DNA of 64,000 nt from Kappaphycus alvarezii (GCA_002205965.3 NADL03000098.1:62001-126000), one strand, 5' to 3'; positions 1 to 12,457 are shown, counted from the first letter of the stretch. Notes: a model not told the origin generated them from the sequence alone. A program made the numbers and translations.

Positions 1-2139
1 CTATTTCAGTAATCTCCGTAACGGCTGTTTAGCCATCTGCGTCAGCGACTCCGTTTTGCTGTATATTTAAAATGACTTCAGACGTGCAGATCAAGGTGCA
101 TCTCCATTGGCTCTTTATCAAATTCATTTTGTGCATACGAATTTCTTAAATATCTCTTTATAGTTTTCTTCTTATGCCAAGGAATAAAGCCATCTCCTTT
201 TTCCTAGTCGTTCCCGTTATATACGTAAAATGTTTGACAATCTTGGTACTCTGTTAGTTATGTAGACCAAGCGTGTTGTTTCTGCAAGTTCACTGAAAAG
301 TTTTTTGTGATGTTCAGTGGAGTACCTGAACGTTTTCAATGGCCTAAATTGAAACTAATGAGTGATTGAATTTCCTCGAAAACTCTTGAAAACTGTTTTA
401 TCTTTTCAGAGAAAAATTCCCTCCGTACCAAACATGCTGAGCATAGTCTCCAAAAGAGATACAGGTGTATGTAAAAGTTCTTCGAGGCAAGTATAACTTC
501 GTCGGGACTATTGTAGGCCTTACCTTGAGGCTGATGTAAGTCCTAGTTTCCACTCAACATCTTTGACCGGACAACGAGTTGGTGTGACTGTGGATTCTGG
601 TAGTAACGCTTTCAATGCGAACGGCCCTGAAGAGGGCTTTTTCTTCTTCAAAGGGGCACGAATGCGATAATTTCAATGTTAAGGCCTCCTTTTTGTTTTT
701 CGTTCGTGTCCATTCTTCTCTTTACTAAACCACTGATTTGTTGTCATTTTTATACTTTGAAGTTCCCTTCAGTTGAGTTATTAATTGAAACTAACTCAGA
801 TGGTAAATATTGCAATGCTTAATTGGAGACATACGTCTTATTAAAGAAGCACTGAATTGAAACCAACTCCGCACTACGGAAGCATGTAATCGGAATGCGA
901 ATCTGATTGTGAAGGAGTTAATTAGAGCTCTACGGGTAGAAAAACGTTGTGCTTCTCCTCTCTGATTTTAAGTTCTGCACTCGGACCTTTTCCTGTTTGA
1001 AATTGACAGAATCTCAAACACATGTGTCTTCGACCCAGTTGGCAAATTCCTTAAATTATGATTATCAGATAGCACCTCCTTCGTCAGCCTATCAGCACGA
1101 TTCTCTGGAGTTGTTATCCATGTTAAATATCACAATTAACCTTTTAAATAGCTTTCAAGTAGTGCATGCATATCAATTTAAAGTCTCCTCTCAAGTATTA
1201 GGCTACTATTTTTACAACGTAAAAAAGATAAGTGAGTCTATAAACAAAGGTCTATTTTCATACGCTTCTTGAGGCCTTCTCCTAAAATATCACTAAAGAG
1301 AAAGGCTTGGTCAAACCTGTACACGAGGGTGAATATTTCGGTTGCCGTAACGGATCGTGCGATACTGTTACACCTGGTGCTACCGTAATAGATTACCGTT
1401 CCCGTTAGAATCAACTAAAGCCACTTACCTCAATCGATGCCTGTCACTTACCAAAATATCTGGTCCAGATTGGGAGCCGAGCGGTCCGGACCACGCATAT
1501 GGTCCACTCAGGTGAATTTACAGCCCTATAATCGAGTTTAGTTGAACATCAACACGAATGCCCTCACTCTACAGTACAATACCTGCTGTTATCAATGAAT
1601 GTACTAGAAAAAATAAGGAATTAGCTCTGCCAATGACAGTACCGTACAAATACCGCTTGTACCTCACCACAGACACTCCTACGGTACCCGCAATAATTAT
1701 ACGGACACCAGCATTTTATAAATAACTTCAAAAGAATTTTTCGCGGAAAAGCAACTACAAAAATGAAGAAAAAGTATAACAACACATAAAATACCAAAGC
1801 AAAGTGTCTATCCGCCAATCGTTTCAGTTCAATTCAAACAAATACTAACAGAAGCCGGCAATGATTACATGGACAATGAAACTTCTATACCGCAATAAGC
1901 TTTTCCCACTACACCTGTGGCAAAAGAATAATGTATAAAGATGGCTCCGGCACTTTATGGTCCGCGTCAAAGCCAGCACATAACTCCATCATGCCAGCGG
2001 ACCCATTCTGACCGAAAAAGTGAAAAACCAAATCATTCCTTTTATAAATCTAACTACAGTATTCTCGCCATCGTAACTGACCTCAAACGTTCAAAGACGT
2101 CATATTTCGTTTTATAAAGTCTCCTGATTCCTATAGAAA
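1..2139. other. No recognisable gene
   Basis: Mixed-composition DNA with only short ORFs. The longest (949-1272, +) has no family motif and odd codon use. I see no RNA gene or clear repeat. Confidence 0.6.
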
Positions 2140-2990
2140 GAAATAACAGTCCGGTCGCCGGCCAAAAATAAGCAAAGCGGCATGTCTTCTCCTCTTTCGT
2201 GAAGCATCAAAGGGGCATTAATTTTCTTCTAGGCTTCAGAAATCTCTCAAACTTCCCAGTGAACTAAGAAGAATAAGGCAACTGCTGAATTAATTTGAGC
2301 ACTTGAGATTTGAGAAGACACAGAAGGCTCCTATGTTGACTCCAAACCACAAAGAAAAATAAGTTCTGTTCATCGAAAATAACGTCACCTGGGATGACAT
2401 CAAATGTTCTCGAGTGGTATTTAGCGATGAAAAGAAGTTTTTATAAGATGGACCTGGGAGCTGGATGTCGTACTGGCATGATGTTTGCCAGGAAAAAAGG
2501 ATTTTTTTGTTCGGTATCAAAATAGTGGAAGGGGAGTGATGCTATGTGCTGCATTTTGGTTTGGGGGAAAGACCCGGTTGGTTTTAATAGGTGGAAATCA
2601 GGAATCCGAGAAGCACACTAAGACTTTGCAAGAACATTTTTGCTACCTTTCGCTGCCGCTTAGTATCAAGATAACTGGATATCAGCAGGACAATGCGGCA
2701 ATTCACACTTCGAAGCACACGAAAGTTAGGTTTGAGAGCTATTCCATCAAGGTTCTTCCGTGGTCCGCTAAGTCTCCGGACTTAAATCCCATAGAAAACC
2801 TCTGAGGGATTTAGTCAAGACGTTTCTACGCAGATGCCAGACATTCGCAGAACAGAAAAGAGTTAATGGAGTGTGTACAATATGAGTAGTCAAAGATCAG
2901 TCCCGAGTTGCTTCGTAGTTTATCGAAAAGCATGCCGAGGTGTCTACTTGAAGTATTGAAGAAGAACGGTGGGCCTACGGGGTACTGAGT
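2140..2990 (+). pseudogene. Tc1/mariner transposase remnant (DD34E)
   Basis: Decayed Tc1-type DDE transposase, the cut-and-paste enzyme of a plain DNA transposon. In order, the sequence shows a possible helix-turn-helix region (about 2140-2300), the first catalytic Asp in VVFSDEKKF (about 2378-2410), then DGPGSW..YWHD. The second Asp is in QQDNAAIH (Asp codon 2689-2691), and LPWSAKSPDLNPIENL carries the Glu 34 residues later. The C-terminus reads SMPRCLLEVLKKNGGPTGY and ends at about 2987. An in-frame stop follows the first Asp block, the frame changes near 2490-2520, and further stops follow IENL, so it is dead. I did not find the terminal inverted repeats. The DD34E spacing and the C-terminal GGPTxY make the family call firm. 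Confidence 0.9.
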
Positions 2991-3244
2991 GAATGTAGAA
3001 CCTCAGTAAACATATTATTTTGCCCCTGTCCGTATACTTACATATTACCACCTCTTATTATCCTTCACAACACCGCTTGCTGTATTATTGATAGGCAGGT
3101 AACGAAAGATGCTCTGTTTACATTATTTGATGCAAGGAATTCATTACTGCAATTAGTGTTTTCGTGTTTACGTTCTATAAATGTTGCCGGCAGTGTATGA
3201 ATTCTAGCATCCAATCTCACCGTCACGGCATTGGGAACGAGTGT

Positions 3245-3368
3245 TGCGTACTAACGGTCATGTCGCTTTTGGTCTACATACAATTACCGCATGTTTGTTC
3301 TGCGTACGGGTGCAGATGCAGTTTTAAGCCGAATACAGTACATTCGAGCAGCGCACTTGTTCAGAGAT
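3245..3368 (+). repeat. Extra LTR fragment upstream of gypsy fossil 1
   Basis: About 120 bp matching 3467-3586 inside the 5' LTR of the Ty3/gypsy fossil that starts right after it. It may be a fragment of an older LTR or a partial tandem duplication of the LTR interior. Confidence 0.75.
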
Positions 3369-3369
3369 C

Positions 3370-3902
3370 TCAAGCAAAATGGAACTCAACGCCAGCGCCA
3401 GACCGCAAGTTCAATCTAAGCAGTTTCCATCAGTTTTCACCTGACAAACTACGGGGCGCTGTTGCGTACTCGCGGTCATGTCGCTTTTGGTTTACATACA
3501 ATGACCGCATGTGTGTCTGCGTATGGGTGCAGATGCAATTTTAAGCCGAATACAGTACATTCGAGCAGCGCACTTGTTCAGAGATATGCTATCTATTTCG
3601 AGTCAGATATTACATCAAAATACTTCGTGTTGTTGATGTACGCTGCTATTCTAGATATTTCTAGAGTTGTAGCAGGAAGATATTCTTTTCCGTCATACCA
3701 GCCGTCATCTGGTATGACGGAGGGCAGCTATAAAGGCCATTCGATTGAATGGCCACTCACCGCGGGAACTCCGCAGAAGGGTGAGTGTGCCCGCTTGCTT
3801 GCCTTACCTTGCAGAGTAGAATCTGCTCCCTCTTTCCCGCACTAGTCTTTCACTTGATTGCCGTCGTGTGCCGTTGGTTTCGCACGCCAAATTCGTCAAC
3901 AA
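3370..3902 (+). repeat. 5' LTR of gypsy fossil 1
   Basis: Direct repeat of 8438-8968. A TG...CA reading gives 3380-3901, and the shared sequence starts about 10 bp earlier. Confidence 0.9.
3690..3754 (+). promoter_or_regulatory. LTR promoter block with two hairpins and TATA box
   Basis: Inverted repeat with 11-bp arms CCGTCATACCA/TGGTATGACGG (3690-3720), then CTATAAA (3729-3735), then a perfect hairpin GGCCATTC-GATT-GAATGGCC (3735-3754). The same block is kept at 8758-8822 in the 3' LTR. The TATA-like site inside the LTR suggests the element's promoter, with the hairpin near the transcript start. Its role is inferred. Confidence 0.6.
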
Positions 3903-3976
3903 AGCGCTTTGTGCTCTTGATCAAAGAGTACAAGTTTGCCGTGCTTGACCAGCTATCATAATGGCTACTTCAAATT

Positions 3977-4700
3977 ATGGTGTGTGTCTGTGATTCAACC
4001 TCCGCTTTTGAACTTGTCGATCAGCCTGCTTTGATCAAATTTGAGACTGCATTTGCTGCATACCGCACCAAAGTCGAGGACGTAAACAAAGATCGCGATG
4101 AGGAATCTAAGCTTTCTATGCAACCGTTAAGGATTGTATCAATCCTGATGTACTGCACGCACTTTGTGTGGGAGATATTGATGGTGCTCCGACTCTTGAG
4201 GCGGCTACTGCCGAGAAGGTTCAGGCACGGTTCGAACAAGCTTCAAGCTCTTCACCAAAGGATCTCTCTGATCGTATTGACGCCACGCTTCGCGCCGTTA
4301 GGTTTACACCGAACAAAGAGGATCCTGCAGGAGGGGTTTGTAATTTCATCATCTCTGTGATCACTTCTCTCGATCAGAACAATGCTTCATAGATCTTGAA
4401 GGATGCAGACATGGCAAAGAAGTTTCTGGACAGACTCGTGAGCAAATTTCAGCCAGACGTATTGCAAGAAAGATGAAGATGATGCGTCGTGGATGGAAAA
4501 AGAACGCTTGTGAGCATCAAACTGTTCAGAGACGAAGTATCAAACATTGCCTTGGAACTGTCTCTAATGGAAACCGCCAGAGCCCATCTGAATCCTCGAA
4601 AGCAAAGCAGAATCGTGATCGCGCTGTAAGCATGGAGAACAGCTACATCGAAAAGGTTTCTCAAAAAGAAGGCAGTGATTCTCTCAGTAGGTCGTAAGTT
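3977..4700 (+). mobile_element. gypsy fossil 1, gag-like region
   Basis: The first coding part after the 5' LTR. Its position and its helical, charged, alanine-rich content are typical of gag of this retroelement type. No zinc knuckle is visible. It is broken, like the rest of the element. Confidence 0.65.
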
Positions 4701-4929
4701 CTAAACGCAAAGGACACTGAATGGTCTAAGCCTTCTAAACGAAGATTGTGACGGAATTCACCGCTCAAGGACTGCCCAAGCACTACGCCCGAGAAAAGGA
4801 AGGAAATTCGAGAACCACTACTCCAACAAGAAGTCAAAGAGAGCTAAGACCTTGAAACTGGACCACAGGAAAACACAATCGCCAACGGCGATGAAAGCCG
4901 TTTCAGGGTTTCTCGAGGACACAGTGTTT

Positions 4930-7900
4930 GATACTGTTCTTGGCGACTCGTGCCGACTTTAGTGCAATTGACTCAACCTTCAAGAATATCATCTCGTCCG
5001 TCCATACTTTCTGTGAAAGTGTTCCCAGGCACTGTCTCTCGAAGGCTTTCAAACTTGATGCAGAGAAAAAGTCACAACCTCTCGCTCTGTAATACTGGAA
5101 TCACAATCTACTTTCCTGGCTAATATCCCGGTTCGTGTGAGGGGTATCGAATTTATGTCGTCGACCACGACATGGGCGAAATTCTTTTAGGAAGACCTTT
5201 CCTTCATTCGATTGGATTCAATCTCAAAGATCACTTGAACCGCGCCGAGAGGACATTCATGACAAGAGTTTGACGTAAATTGATTCCAATCGCTCAAGTT
5301 GGCTCCTGAAATACCGCGGACTCCATACATGGCAGCTGATGATGACCCTATTGAACTTCCAGAGTGTCTGGCTGCCGGCATTGGCAAGGACAAGAAGGAA
5401 TCGATAGATCATTCGTTTACAGGATTATCAGAGAGCCAAGACCAATGTTTGACGAACCAAGGCCAGATAAGCTTTCAAGGCTTCTCCAAAGCTATCGGGA
5501 CGTTTTTCGCATCAAACTCGGAGCCGATCCTCCAGTAGACGTCTCCACTGAGCATCACTCTAGCTGAGAATGCTAGGCCGTACCGTTCTCCTCAGCGACG
5601 CTATGCTCCCCAGCAGAGGGAGTTCATTATTCAACAATCCGAGAGCTAGAGGCAGTGGGTGCTATCTACAAGAACCCATCGCCAGGTGGGCTTCACCAGC
5701 TCTTGCAGTACCCAACCGGGTTCTAACAAACTCCGCTTCACAGTGGACCTTCGAGGACCGAATTCAGGCACGGTTCCAATCCAATCCGGCAATGCCACAT
5801 CTCGAGTCCATCCAGGACGTTTCCGGTAGTACCTGTTTCCCTAATATTGATCTCGCCCACGGCTTTTGACAGGTTCCTCTTTCCACAGAGTCACAAGAGA
5901 TGATGTCGATTCAAACACCCCGGGGAGTATACTCTTCCAGACGCCTTCTCCAAGGAGGCAGTGACTCCGGAAATCATTTTCAAGCAGTCCTGGCAGATAA
6001 ATTCGACGGACGCGTCAAAAAAATGCTACAATGGATTGACGATTTCCTGTTCAACGCAGAGGACGAGAAAGAACTCTTGGCCAACATCGAATCTTTTTTT
6101 CGTGTCTGCAGGGAAATTGGACTGAAGGTTCACGCTGAGAAGTCGAACTTGTTTTCCCGCAATGTACAATGTACAATTTTGCGGAAGAGTCATCTCTGCC
6201 GACGGTGTGCAATACCACCCACGCCACTTTGATTCGCTGGTGACGATGAAGACTCCTAAAATGGCAAGAGAACTTCAACAATTCGTATGTACCACCAACT
6301 GGATGCGCAATGCAATTCCCGCCTATGCTGAACGAATTGCAGTACTTCCTTTTAGAAGATTGTTACAAGATCTTCGGGAAGCGAACAAAGAACGCTCTGC
6401 GCAACTTACCCTCGGCAGCTCATGGGCGCCGACCATGACTCAGCTTTCGCTGACATCAAATCTCAATTAGCTGCATCAGTGAAGCTCGCTTATCCGAAGC
6501 CAGATCACATTCTTTGTCTCTACACAAACGCTTCGGACTCGCACTGGGCTGCTATTCTGACTCAGATCCCCGTTGAAGACCGCAACAAGGACGTAGAGGA
6601 ACAACGGCACGAGCCACTGTGCTTCCTTTCTGGAGCCTTTTCGGGATCAGCAAGCAACTGGTCGTGCCAGAAAAAGAAGGCTACGCCATAGTGGAAGAAC
6701 ATGTAGTCTTGATTACCTTGTGGTGGGCCACGAAGTTAATATTTTCACGGATCATGCTAATCTAGTTTACCTCTACGACCCCTTCGGAAGGAATCCTTGT
6801 ATTGCGCGTCACACAGCAAGTAAGCTCATGAGATGGGCTATCAAGTTGAGTGCATTCCGTTATGTTGTGGCACACCTGTCCGGAGATAGGAATATCTGGG
6901 CAGACATGCTCACCCGCTGGGCTGTTAAACCCGCTGGACGAGTCCAGGCCGTCAATACACCACGAGCGATGGTTTTGATGGTCGCCCCGATCAACCCTGG
7001 GGAGGATTCAAATTCGACTGGCCAACCATGAGGGAGATCATTCAGGTCCAAGACGCCTCCAAGGAGTCGTTCCCGAATTTGAGTAAAACAGAGGAAGGTA
7101 TCCGAAACAACCGAGACATTCTCTGGATTCCGGAAGATCCGAACTGATGCAACTTCGTATCGCCATCGCCGCTCACACTGGTCATGGTGGACATCGAGCA
7201 TCCGAAGTCACTATTGCAGCAACCAGGGCACACTTTTACTGGAATAAAATGGATGCCACCTTAAATCGTTCGTGGATTTTGTCTGCACTGTCTCTGCACA
7301 CAGACGGGAAAAATTATCCCTCGCCCTCTCGGACATGCTCTTCACGCCGACCAGCCGAATGCACTTCTTCACTTTGATTTCTGCTATATGTCTCCGGCAG
7401 AAAATGAATTTCTTTACGCTCTGATATTCAAGGACGACCACAGTGGCTACGTCTGTCTTACACAGACCACTGAAACTACCGCAGGTATCGTCGCAGATAC
7501 TATGGTCAGATGGTTTGCGGCTTTTGAAGTGGTGCATCAGTGGGTATCAGACAGAAGATCTCATTTCAAGAATGAAGTAGTGCGAGTGCTCAAGGAGAAA
7601 ACTAAATCCGGTCACCACTTACATTGGCATACTGTCCATCGTCGAACGGAGCAGTGGAGGTTGTATACCGAGAGCTCCTCCGAACTTGTCGGCCACTATT
7701 GTCTGAATATCAGTTACCGCACAGCTGCTGGCCAAGTATTCTGCAAGTGGTTCATTCGTCATGAACAACTCATCACTCGAACGACTAGGGAATCGTTGTC
7801 TGTTAACGGTTTTTACCGGGCATAAACAGACTCACCGCTTTCTGCCATCACTAGGAAGGTTGGGACAAGGACAGAAGTTCTGCACCTGGACAGCATCCGC

Positions 7901-8440
7901 CGCACACAGATAAAGAATATTGAGTCTACTCAAAAGGCACTGGACAATATGCATAAGGACGTTGCCGAGCGCGCTGGGAAGAAAAGACAGCAAGCATTCG
8001 CTTCTCACAACCTTAGAACTAACGTTCGCGATATTAATTTTACGGAAGGCGACTACGTTCTTCGTGGTGTGCAAAACGAGACCATGTGCGAAAACCTTCT
8101 CTTAAGTGACTCGGGCCATATGTGGTGCAAGAGTGTAGTTCAAACTACATTTTTCTGATCAGATCTCTACTTGTGACGGCTCAACTATGGAGGCTCATGG
8201 TCGTAGGCTCAAATTTCCGCAACAAAGATTTTGAGGTCACAGAAGAGCTACCCAACTATTTGGCATATCAGAAAGGAGAGTTCCTAGTCATTGACTGATT
8301 CTTGGAACATTCGAAACCAGCGTGGCGCTGTCGAAATTCTCGTCAATGGAGAGGGTTTGGAGAGGAAGAAACCGATTGGGTTGCTTTGTCATCGTGCAAA
8401 CGATGTTCCTATGTTGTAGAAGAATATCTTTCCGATATCA
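4930..8440 (+). mobile_element. gypsy fossil 1, pol region
   Basis: Protease at about 4930-5200 (ending ILLGRPFLHSIGF). Reverse transcriptase at about 5640-6330 (IDDFLFNAEDE, then CGRVISADG). RNase H at about 6420-6930 (LYTNASDSHWAAIL, then FTDHANLVYLYD). Integrase at about 7140-7820 (GHGGHRASEVT zinc-binding start, then a DHSGYVCL catalytic core block). A chromodomain-like tail (WRGFGEEETDW) reaches the 3' LTR. The polyprotein would act in the element's particle and in the nucleus. Broken fossil. Confidence 0.88.
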
Positions 8441-8968
8441 AGCAAAATGGAACTCAACGCCAGCGCCAGACCGCAAGTTCAATCTAAGCAGTTTCCATCA
8501 GTTTTCACCTGACAAACTACGGGGCGCTGTTGCGTACTCGCGGTCATGTCGCTTTTGGTTTACATACAATGACCGCATGTGTGTTCTGCGTATGGTTGTA
8601 GATGCAATTTTAAGCCGAATACAGTACATTCGAGCAGCGCACTTGTTCAGAGATATGCTATCTATTTCGAGTCGGATATTACATCAAAATACTTCGTGTT
8701 GTTGATGTACACTGCTAGTCTAGATATTTTAGAGCTGTTAGCACGAAATATTCTTTTCCGTCATACCAGCCGTCAACTGGTATGACGGAGGGCAGCTATA
8801 AAGGCCATTCGATTGAATGGCCACTCACCGCGGGAACTCCGCAGAAGGTGAGTGTGCCCGCTTGCTTGCCTTACCTTGCAGAGTAGAATCTGCTCCCTCT
8901 TCCCGCACTAGTCTTTCACTTGATTGGCGTTGTGTGCCGTTGGTTTCGCACGCCCAATTCGTCAACAA
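8438..8968 (+). repeat. 3' LTR of gypsy fossil 1
   Basis: Direct repeat of 3370-3902, with the promoter hairpins kept (8758-8822). The end of the pol reading region overlaps its first bases. Confidence 0.9.
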
Positions 8969-9862
8969 CGTGTTTCTCCAAGATCATTTTTTCGTCAGCT
9001 TTTTCTTGACGAGGTCATAATCCTTAGCGTCCTCCCTTAAGGAGCTATTAGGTACAAACAATCCGTAGCAAAAGTCAAATGGGGCCCCATCCAGATGATC
9101 TAGGATCTAGAGGCTATCGAATTATAGGTTTTTCTCGTCACTATGTTCTTAAACACAAAAATGAAGCGGTCGATGTCCGAGGAAGGGAATCTATATAAAA
9201 ATGAGGTGGAAAGTGTTGGCTTCTGACATTTTCTCGAAGGTGGATGCGGGAAACCAAATGCTTCAGTCCGTCCTTTTTTGTTTTCTTGGGTCAAGTTTAT
9301 CCTACCTCAACTTCCTTTAACCACAGGACACAGTTGGTAATACCCATATCCCGTACTGGGGAAATGTTGGGTTAATATTACGTACAGAAGTGGTCGGTCG
9401 TGTCCAAACCGCCGGAAGTACTGTACGTAATGCGGGACGAGTGGTTTCCAGCAAAGTCAAGTAACTTTCCCTATAGGCCGGCTCAATGATACTAAGCACA
9501 CATACCGCGTTTGACATGTGGGTTCGGCAGGGTGCCTTGCCTTTTGGGACAGGACCGCTCGAATTATCCCATTATAGTCTCCATCTTCTCGACCGGGCAT
9601 GTTGTAGGCTACATCGGTTAGCAGCGAATGCAGTTCTGGATGTCAGCTTCGAGAGCGAAGCCGAGAGCGGATACGGGGACGAGCAAAAGCGTTCCTGTTG
9701 CAGAAGTCGGGATCAAAGGTTGATACCTCTGTGCTGGGGTATATGCTGCATTGAAAGAGGTAAGCAGAAAAAAAGTACGGGCTCTGCTATAAAAGGCGTA
9801 TCGTGCCGTGCTGTGTGGCCTATCCCACTTTATGGGCTGACGCCTTCAACACCTATAGTGTG
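8969..9862. other. Intergenic, one hairpin
   Basis: No gene is supported. A stem with perfect 11-bp arms ATTACGTACAG/CTGTACGTAAT lies at 9377-9431 with a 33-nt loop. The long open frame 9486-10019 runs into the pentamer repeats and shows no protein family. Confidence 0.6.
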
Positions 9863-10020
9863 TGTACAGTACATACTGTACTTGCCGAAGGCTTCGAATA
9901 CTGTACAGTACTGTCTGTACTGTACTGCAGCAGCACTATGCAGTACTGTACCGCGGTGCCAACAGTACAGTGCAGTTTTATTACTGCTTACATCAGTAGA
10001 GCTAGGACAGGTACAGTAGA
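9863..10020. repeat. TACTGTAC/GTACAGTAC pentamer-palindrome cluster
   Basis: Many overlapping copies of TACTG and its complement CAGTA, giving nested palindromes such as GTACAGTACTGTAC. It lies upstream of the TSG101-like gene. Confidence 0.85.
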
Positions 10021-10239
10021 TCCTGCAGAGAACCGTACCAGGCGGCCGTAAAGAAGCGGCGACATCCATCGGTCTGCGCAGTAGGAGGAAGACAGGGAGG
10101 TCCAAGTGGCGACCAAGCTTCACTGTCCAGCAGGTGGCGCGGATAGTGGCAGAGTTGGTCGGTGGGCGGTAAGAATGGCAACGTCAGGGCAGCAGCGGAC
10201 GGCGAGTGTGGCAAGGCGCGGAATCACTGAATCTGGTAT

Positions 10240-10395
10240 ACGGGATACTGTACAGTACTGTGCACTACTGTAAGTACTGTACTGTACGTACAGTATATAG
10301 AGGGGAACAGTGCAGGCTTGAATTTGTTATTGTGTAGCAGTACGTAGTACAGTACTGTATACTGTACAGTATATTGCTGTACAGTACAGTACACA
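10240..10395. repeat. TACTGTAC cluster just upstream of the TSG101-like gene
   Basis: A second cluster of the same palindromic pentamer. It ends about 25 bp before the ATG at 10419, so it sits where a promoter or 5' leader would be. Confidence 0.85.
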
Positions 10396-10418
10396 GAGGA
10401 ACAAGTTCACCTTTGTCT

Positions 10419-11571
10419 ATGTCGACAGCATCATCAACGTTCCTACCAGTTGGTCGCCAGTCTCATCGGCCCCATACCTGCCTCAACTCGTCCCTGAGCC
10501 AGCTAGCCACCCGCACACTCAATCCCAACTCTTCTTTTCCCTCCTCCTCCCATCCCATGTCCGCACACACCCCCCCTACACCCCACCTCCCACGTCCTAT
10601 CTTCCACCATTCGCGCCACCAATTCCTACCCGACAACCACCGAGCCCCGCCTCTTATACGACACCTTAACTACCACCCGTCACTACCCACACTTCACCCC
10701 ATCATAGCCGACTACACCACCCGCCAACTGTCCAAACCACAACGCCTACTCGCACTCCGCGGCACAATTCCCATCTCCTACAAAGGCGCCCAATACCTCA
10801 TCCCCGTTCACATATGGCTTATGCCCTACTTTCCAGACGGTCCGCCCATCGCCCTCGTCGTCCCTACCTCCACTATGACCTTTCGCAAACGCCATCCACA
10901 TGTCGATATTCGAAACGGTATGGTATATCTACCGTATCTCGCAGAGTGGTCCTCCCTCTCCACCCTCCCTGCCTTTGTCGACGCCATGGCCACCGCCTTT
11001 TCAACAAAGCCTCCTGTCTACACTCGTGTCGCCTCCACCGAACCACTCCGTCTTCAACTCATAGCCGCCCTATCCAGTCGTCTTCATCTCGCCTTTGTCG
11101 ACGCCTCAGACCGTGCCATTCAAATGTCCCTCCTCCGCACGCCAGCCAACGTTTGCTCGAGGAAAGAAGAGAAAAGGCCGCCCATGTCCAACATACCATT
11201 GCAGAGATGAAACGCTTGCAAAACCTTTCTCATTCCTTGAAAGCCACGCTGCATTCCATGCGTCAGTGGGTCATGTTGCATCCCCCTGCCTTGGTGACGT
11301 CGATTTGGATACCAGACCGCGACATGCGTTGCGAGAGCAGGAGGTCACCTGTAAGGCTATGGACTGGGCCATCTCTGATGCCATGGATACTCGATGAGTG
11401 TGTCGTTAGAAAGCTGTTGAGCGGGGGGAGTTTATCGAGAGGCTTCGCCCACTCGCACGCGATCAGTTTTTCGCCAGGCTCATGGCTCGAAACTCTCGAG
11501 CTAAGCTTATTGAGTTGAAGCAAAGGGCGAAGAGGAAACAGCCTGACAAGCAAGGTGCGCATGCAACTTGA
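10419..11571 (+). CDS. TSG101/VPS23-like ESCRT-I subunit, frame-broken
   Basis: Homolog of TSG101/Vps23, the ESCRT-I subunit that binds ubiquitinated cargo on endosomes. The first ATG at 10419 opens a proline/serine-rich leader. A UEV domain (about residues 95-203) follows, with RGTIPISYKG, IPVHIWLMPYFPDGPP, HVDIRNGMVYLPYLAEW and KPPVYTR. UEV domains resemble ubiquitin-conjugating enzymes without the catalytic Cys, and none is seen here. A short coiled-coil stretch (RLLEERREKAAHVQHTI, about 11150-11250) and the C-terminal steadiness box (AMDWAISDAMDT, then ERLRPLARDQFFARL, about 11330-11510) complete the usual order. These parts lie in different frames, with shifts near 10700, 11150, 11260-11300 and 11390. 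So it is a pseudogene, has sequence errors, or (less likely) has tiny introns. The family call is firm. Confidence 0.87.
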
Positions 11572-11699
11572 GCCCTTTGCGTTTAGTACACGATTCACTT
11601 GCTTTGGTGAAAGGTTACAGCCTTTGACACCCTGCATCCGTGAATGCGTTGTCAAAGTGAGTTTAATCCAGTGGCCTATCTGTGGAAAGTCCGCAATGG

Positions 11700-12230
11700 G
11701 CCTGAACATATCTTGAAGCACTACGTGACAAAGATTGGCCGTGTTTGATTTTGAGTTCCTATCAAGCTAACATATAGCTTAAAGTACTAGTTGGAAATCG
11801 ACCGGCCGTGCCTGGCTTCAGTTTCAAACAACCTTTATTGTAGTTTAAAAGCACCAGGTGAGAAAAGACCTGCGGTGTCTAAATCAGGCTCCAAATGAGC
11901 TTGTTCATGGCTTGAAGCGCCGTTTGGGAAACAACGGCTCTGTATAGCTGGATCCCCAATAAGCTTGTACATAGCTTGAATCCCCAGGTCGGAAATGTCG
12001 AACTGTGCTTGAGTTTCTGAGATGTTTGAACATGACTAGAAGCGTCAGATGGAAAAGGATCCACCACGCCTAACTTGAATTCCTGGCAAGCTTGTCCAAG
12101 GCTTGACCAGCCACATGGGAAAAGACTGGGGCTGCGCAACTTGAGTTCCTGATAAGCTTGAACATGGCTTGAAGAGCCAGGTAGGATAAGACCGACTGTG
12201 CCCAAGCTGAGATTGTACTAAACTTGCAGC
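11700..12230. repeat. Degenerate ~64-bp minisatellite, about 8 units
   Basis: Units start near 11702, 11751, 11816, 11885, 11951, 12013, 12074 and 12140, with a partial one at 12207. A typical unit begins TTGAGTTCCTGATAAGCTTG and continues with ACATGGCTTGAA, a GCCAGGT-like block, GGAAAAGACC and CTGTGCC. Each unit has the short inverted pair AAGC...GCTT. It lies between two convergent host genes. Confidence 0.85.
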
Positions 12231-12457
12231 GTGAGGTTTGCATGGCAGAGTACGAAGGGTCACGGAAAACGGGTTGGACTTTACGCGCCTACTGACTCGA
12301 AGATGATAGAGATCTGCAGTAAAGACACTTTAACTCATATATTGCGGTAGCACATTGCAATGATAGAGACTTGGTGATATTATCTTGACCAGACTTGTTA
12401 TTTATAAAGCGTTTCGTGAACGACAGTCGCCTCTACCGCAGTTGTCTACCTAAGCGC

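Larger units (their letters stand above)
3370..8968 (+). mobile_element. Ty3/gypsy LTR retrotransposon fossil 1 (broken)
   Basis: LTR retrotransposon of about 5.6 kb on the + strand, bounded by two LTRs of about 530 bp. Parts in order: gag-like region, aspartic protease, reverse transcriptase, RNase H, integrase, and a chromodomain-like tail running up to the 3' LTR. The order protease-RT-RNaseH-integrase marks Ty3/gypsy. The RT and RNase H resemble the gypsy type known from oomycetes and algae (CGRVISADGVQYHPR block). The coding part is broken at roughly a dozen or more places. By eye the LTRs differ at about 3 percent of positions, so the insertion is fairly recent. I could not identify a clear target-site duplication or primer site. 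Confidence 0.93.

Noticed and set aside
949-1272. 107-codon ORF near the left edge
   Set aside because: No conserved motif, and the sequence looks like chance translation.
9486-10019. 177-codon open frame
   Set aside because: Its second half is a translation of the TACTG pentamer repeats, and the first half has no family pattern.
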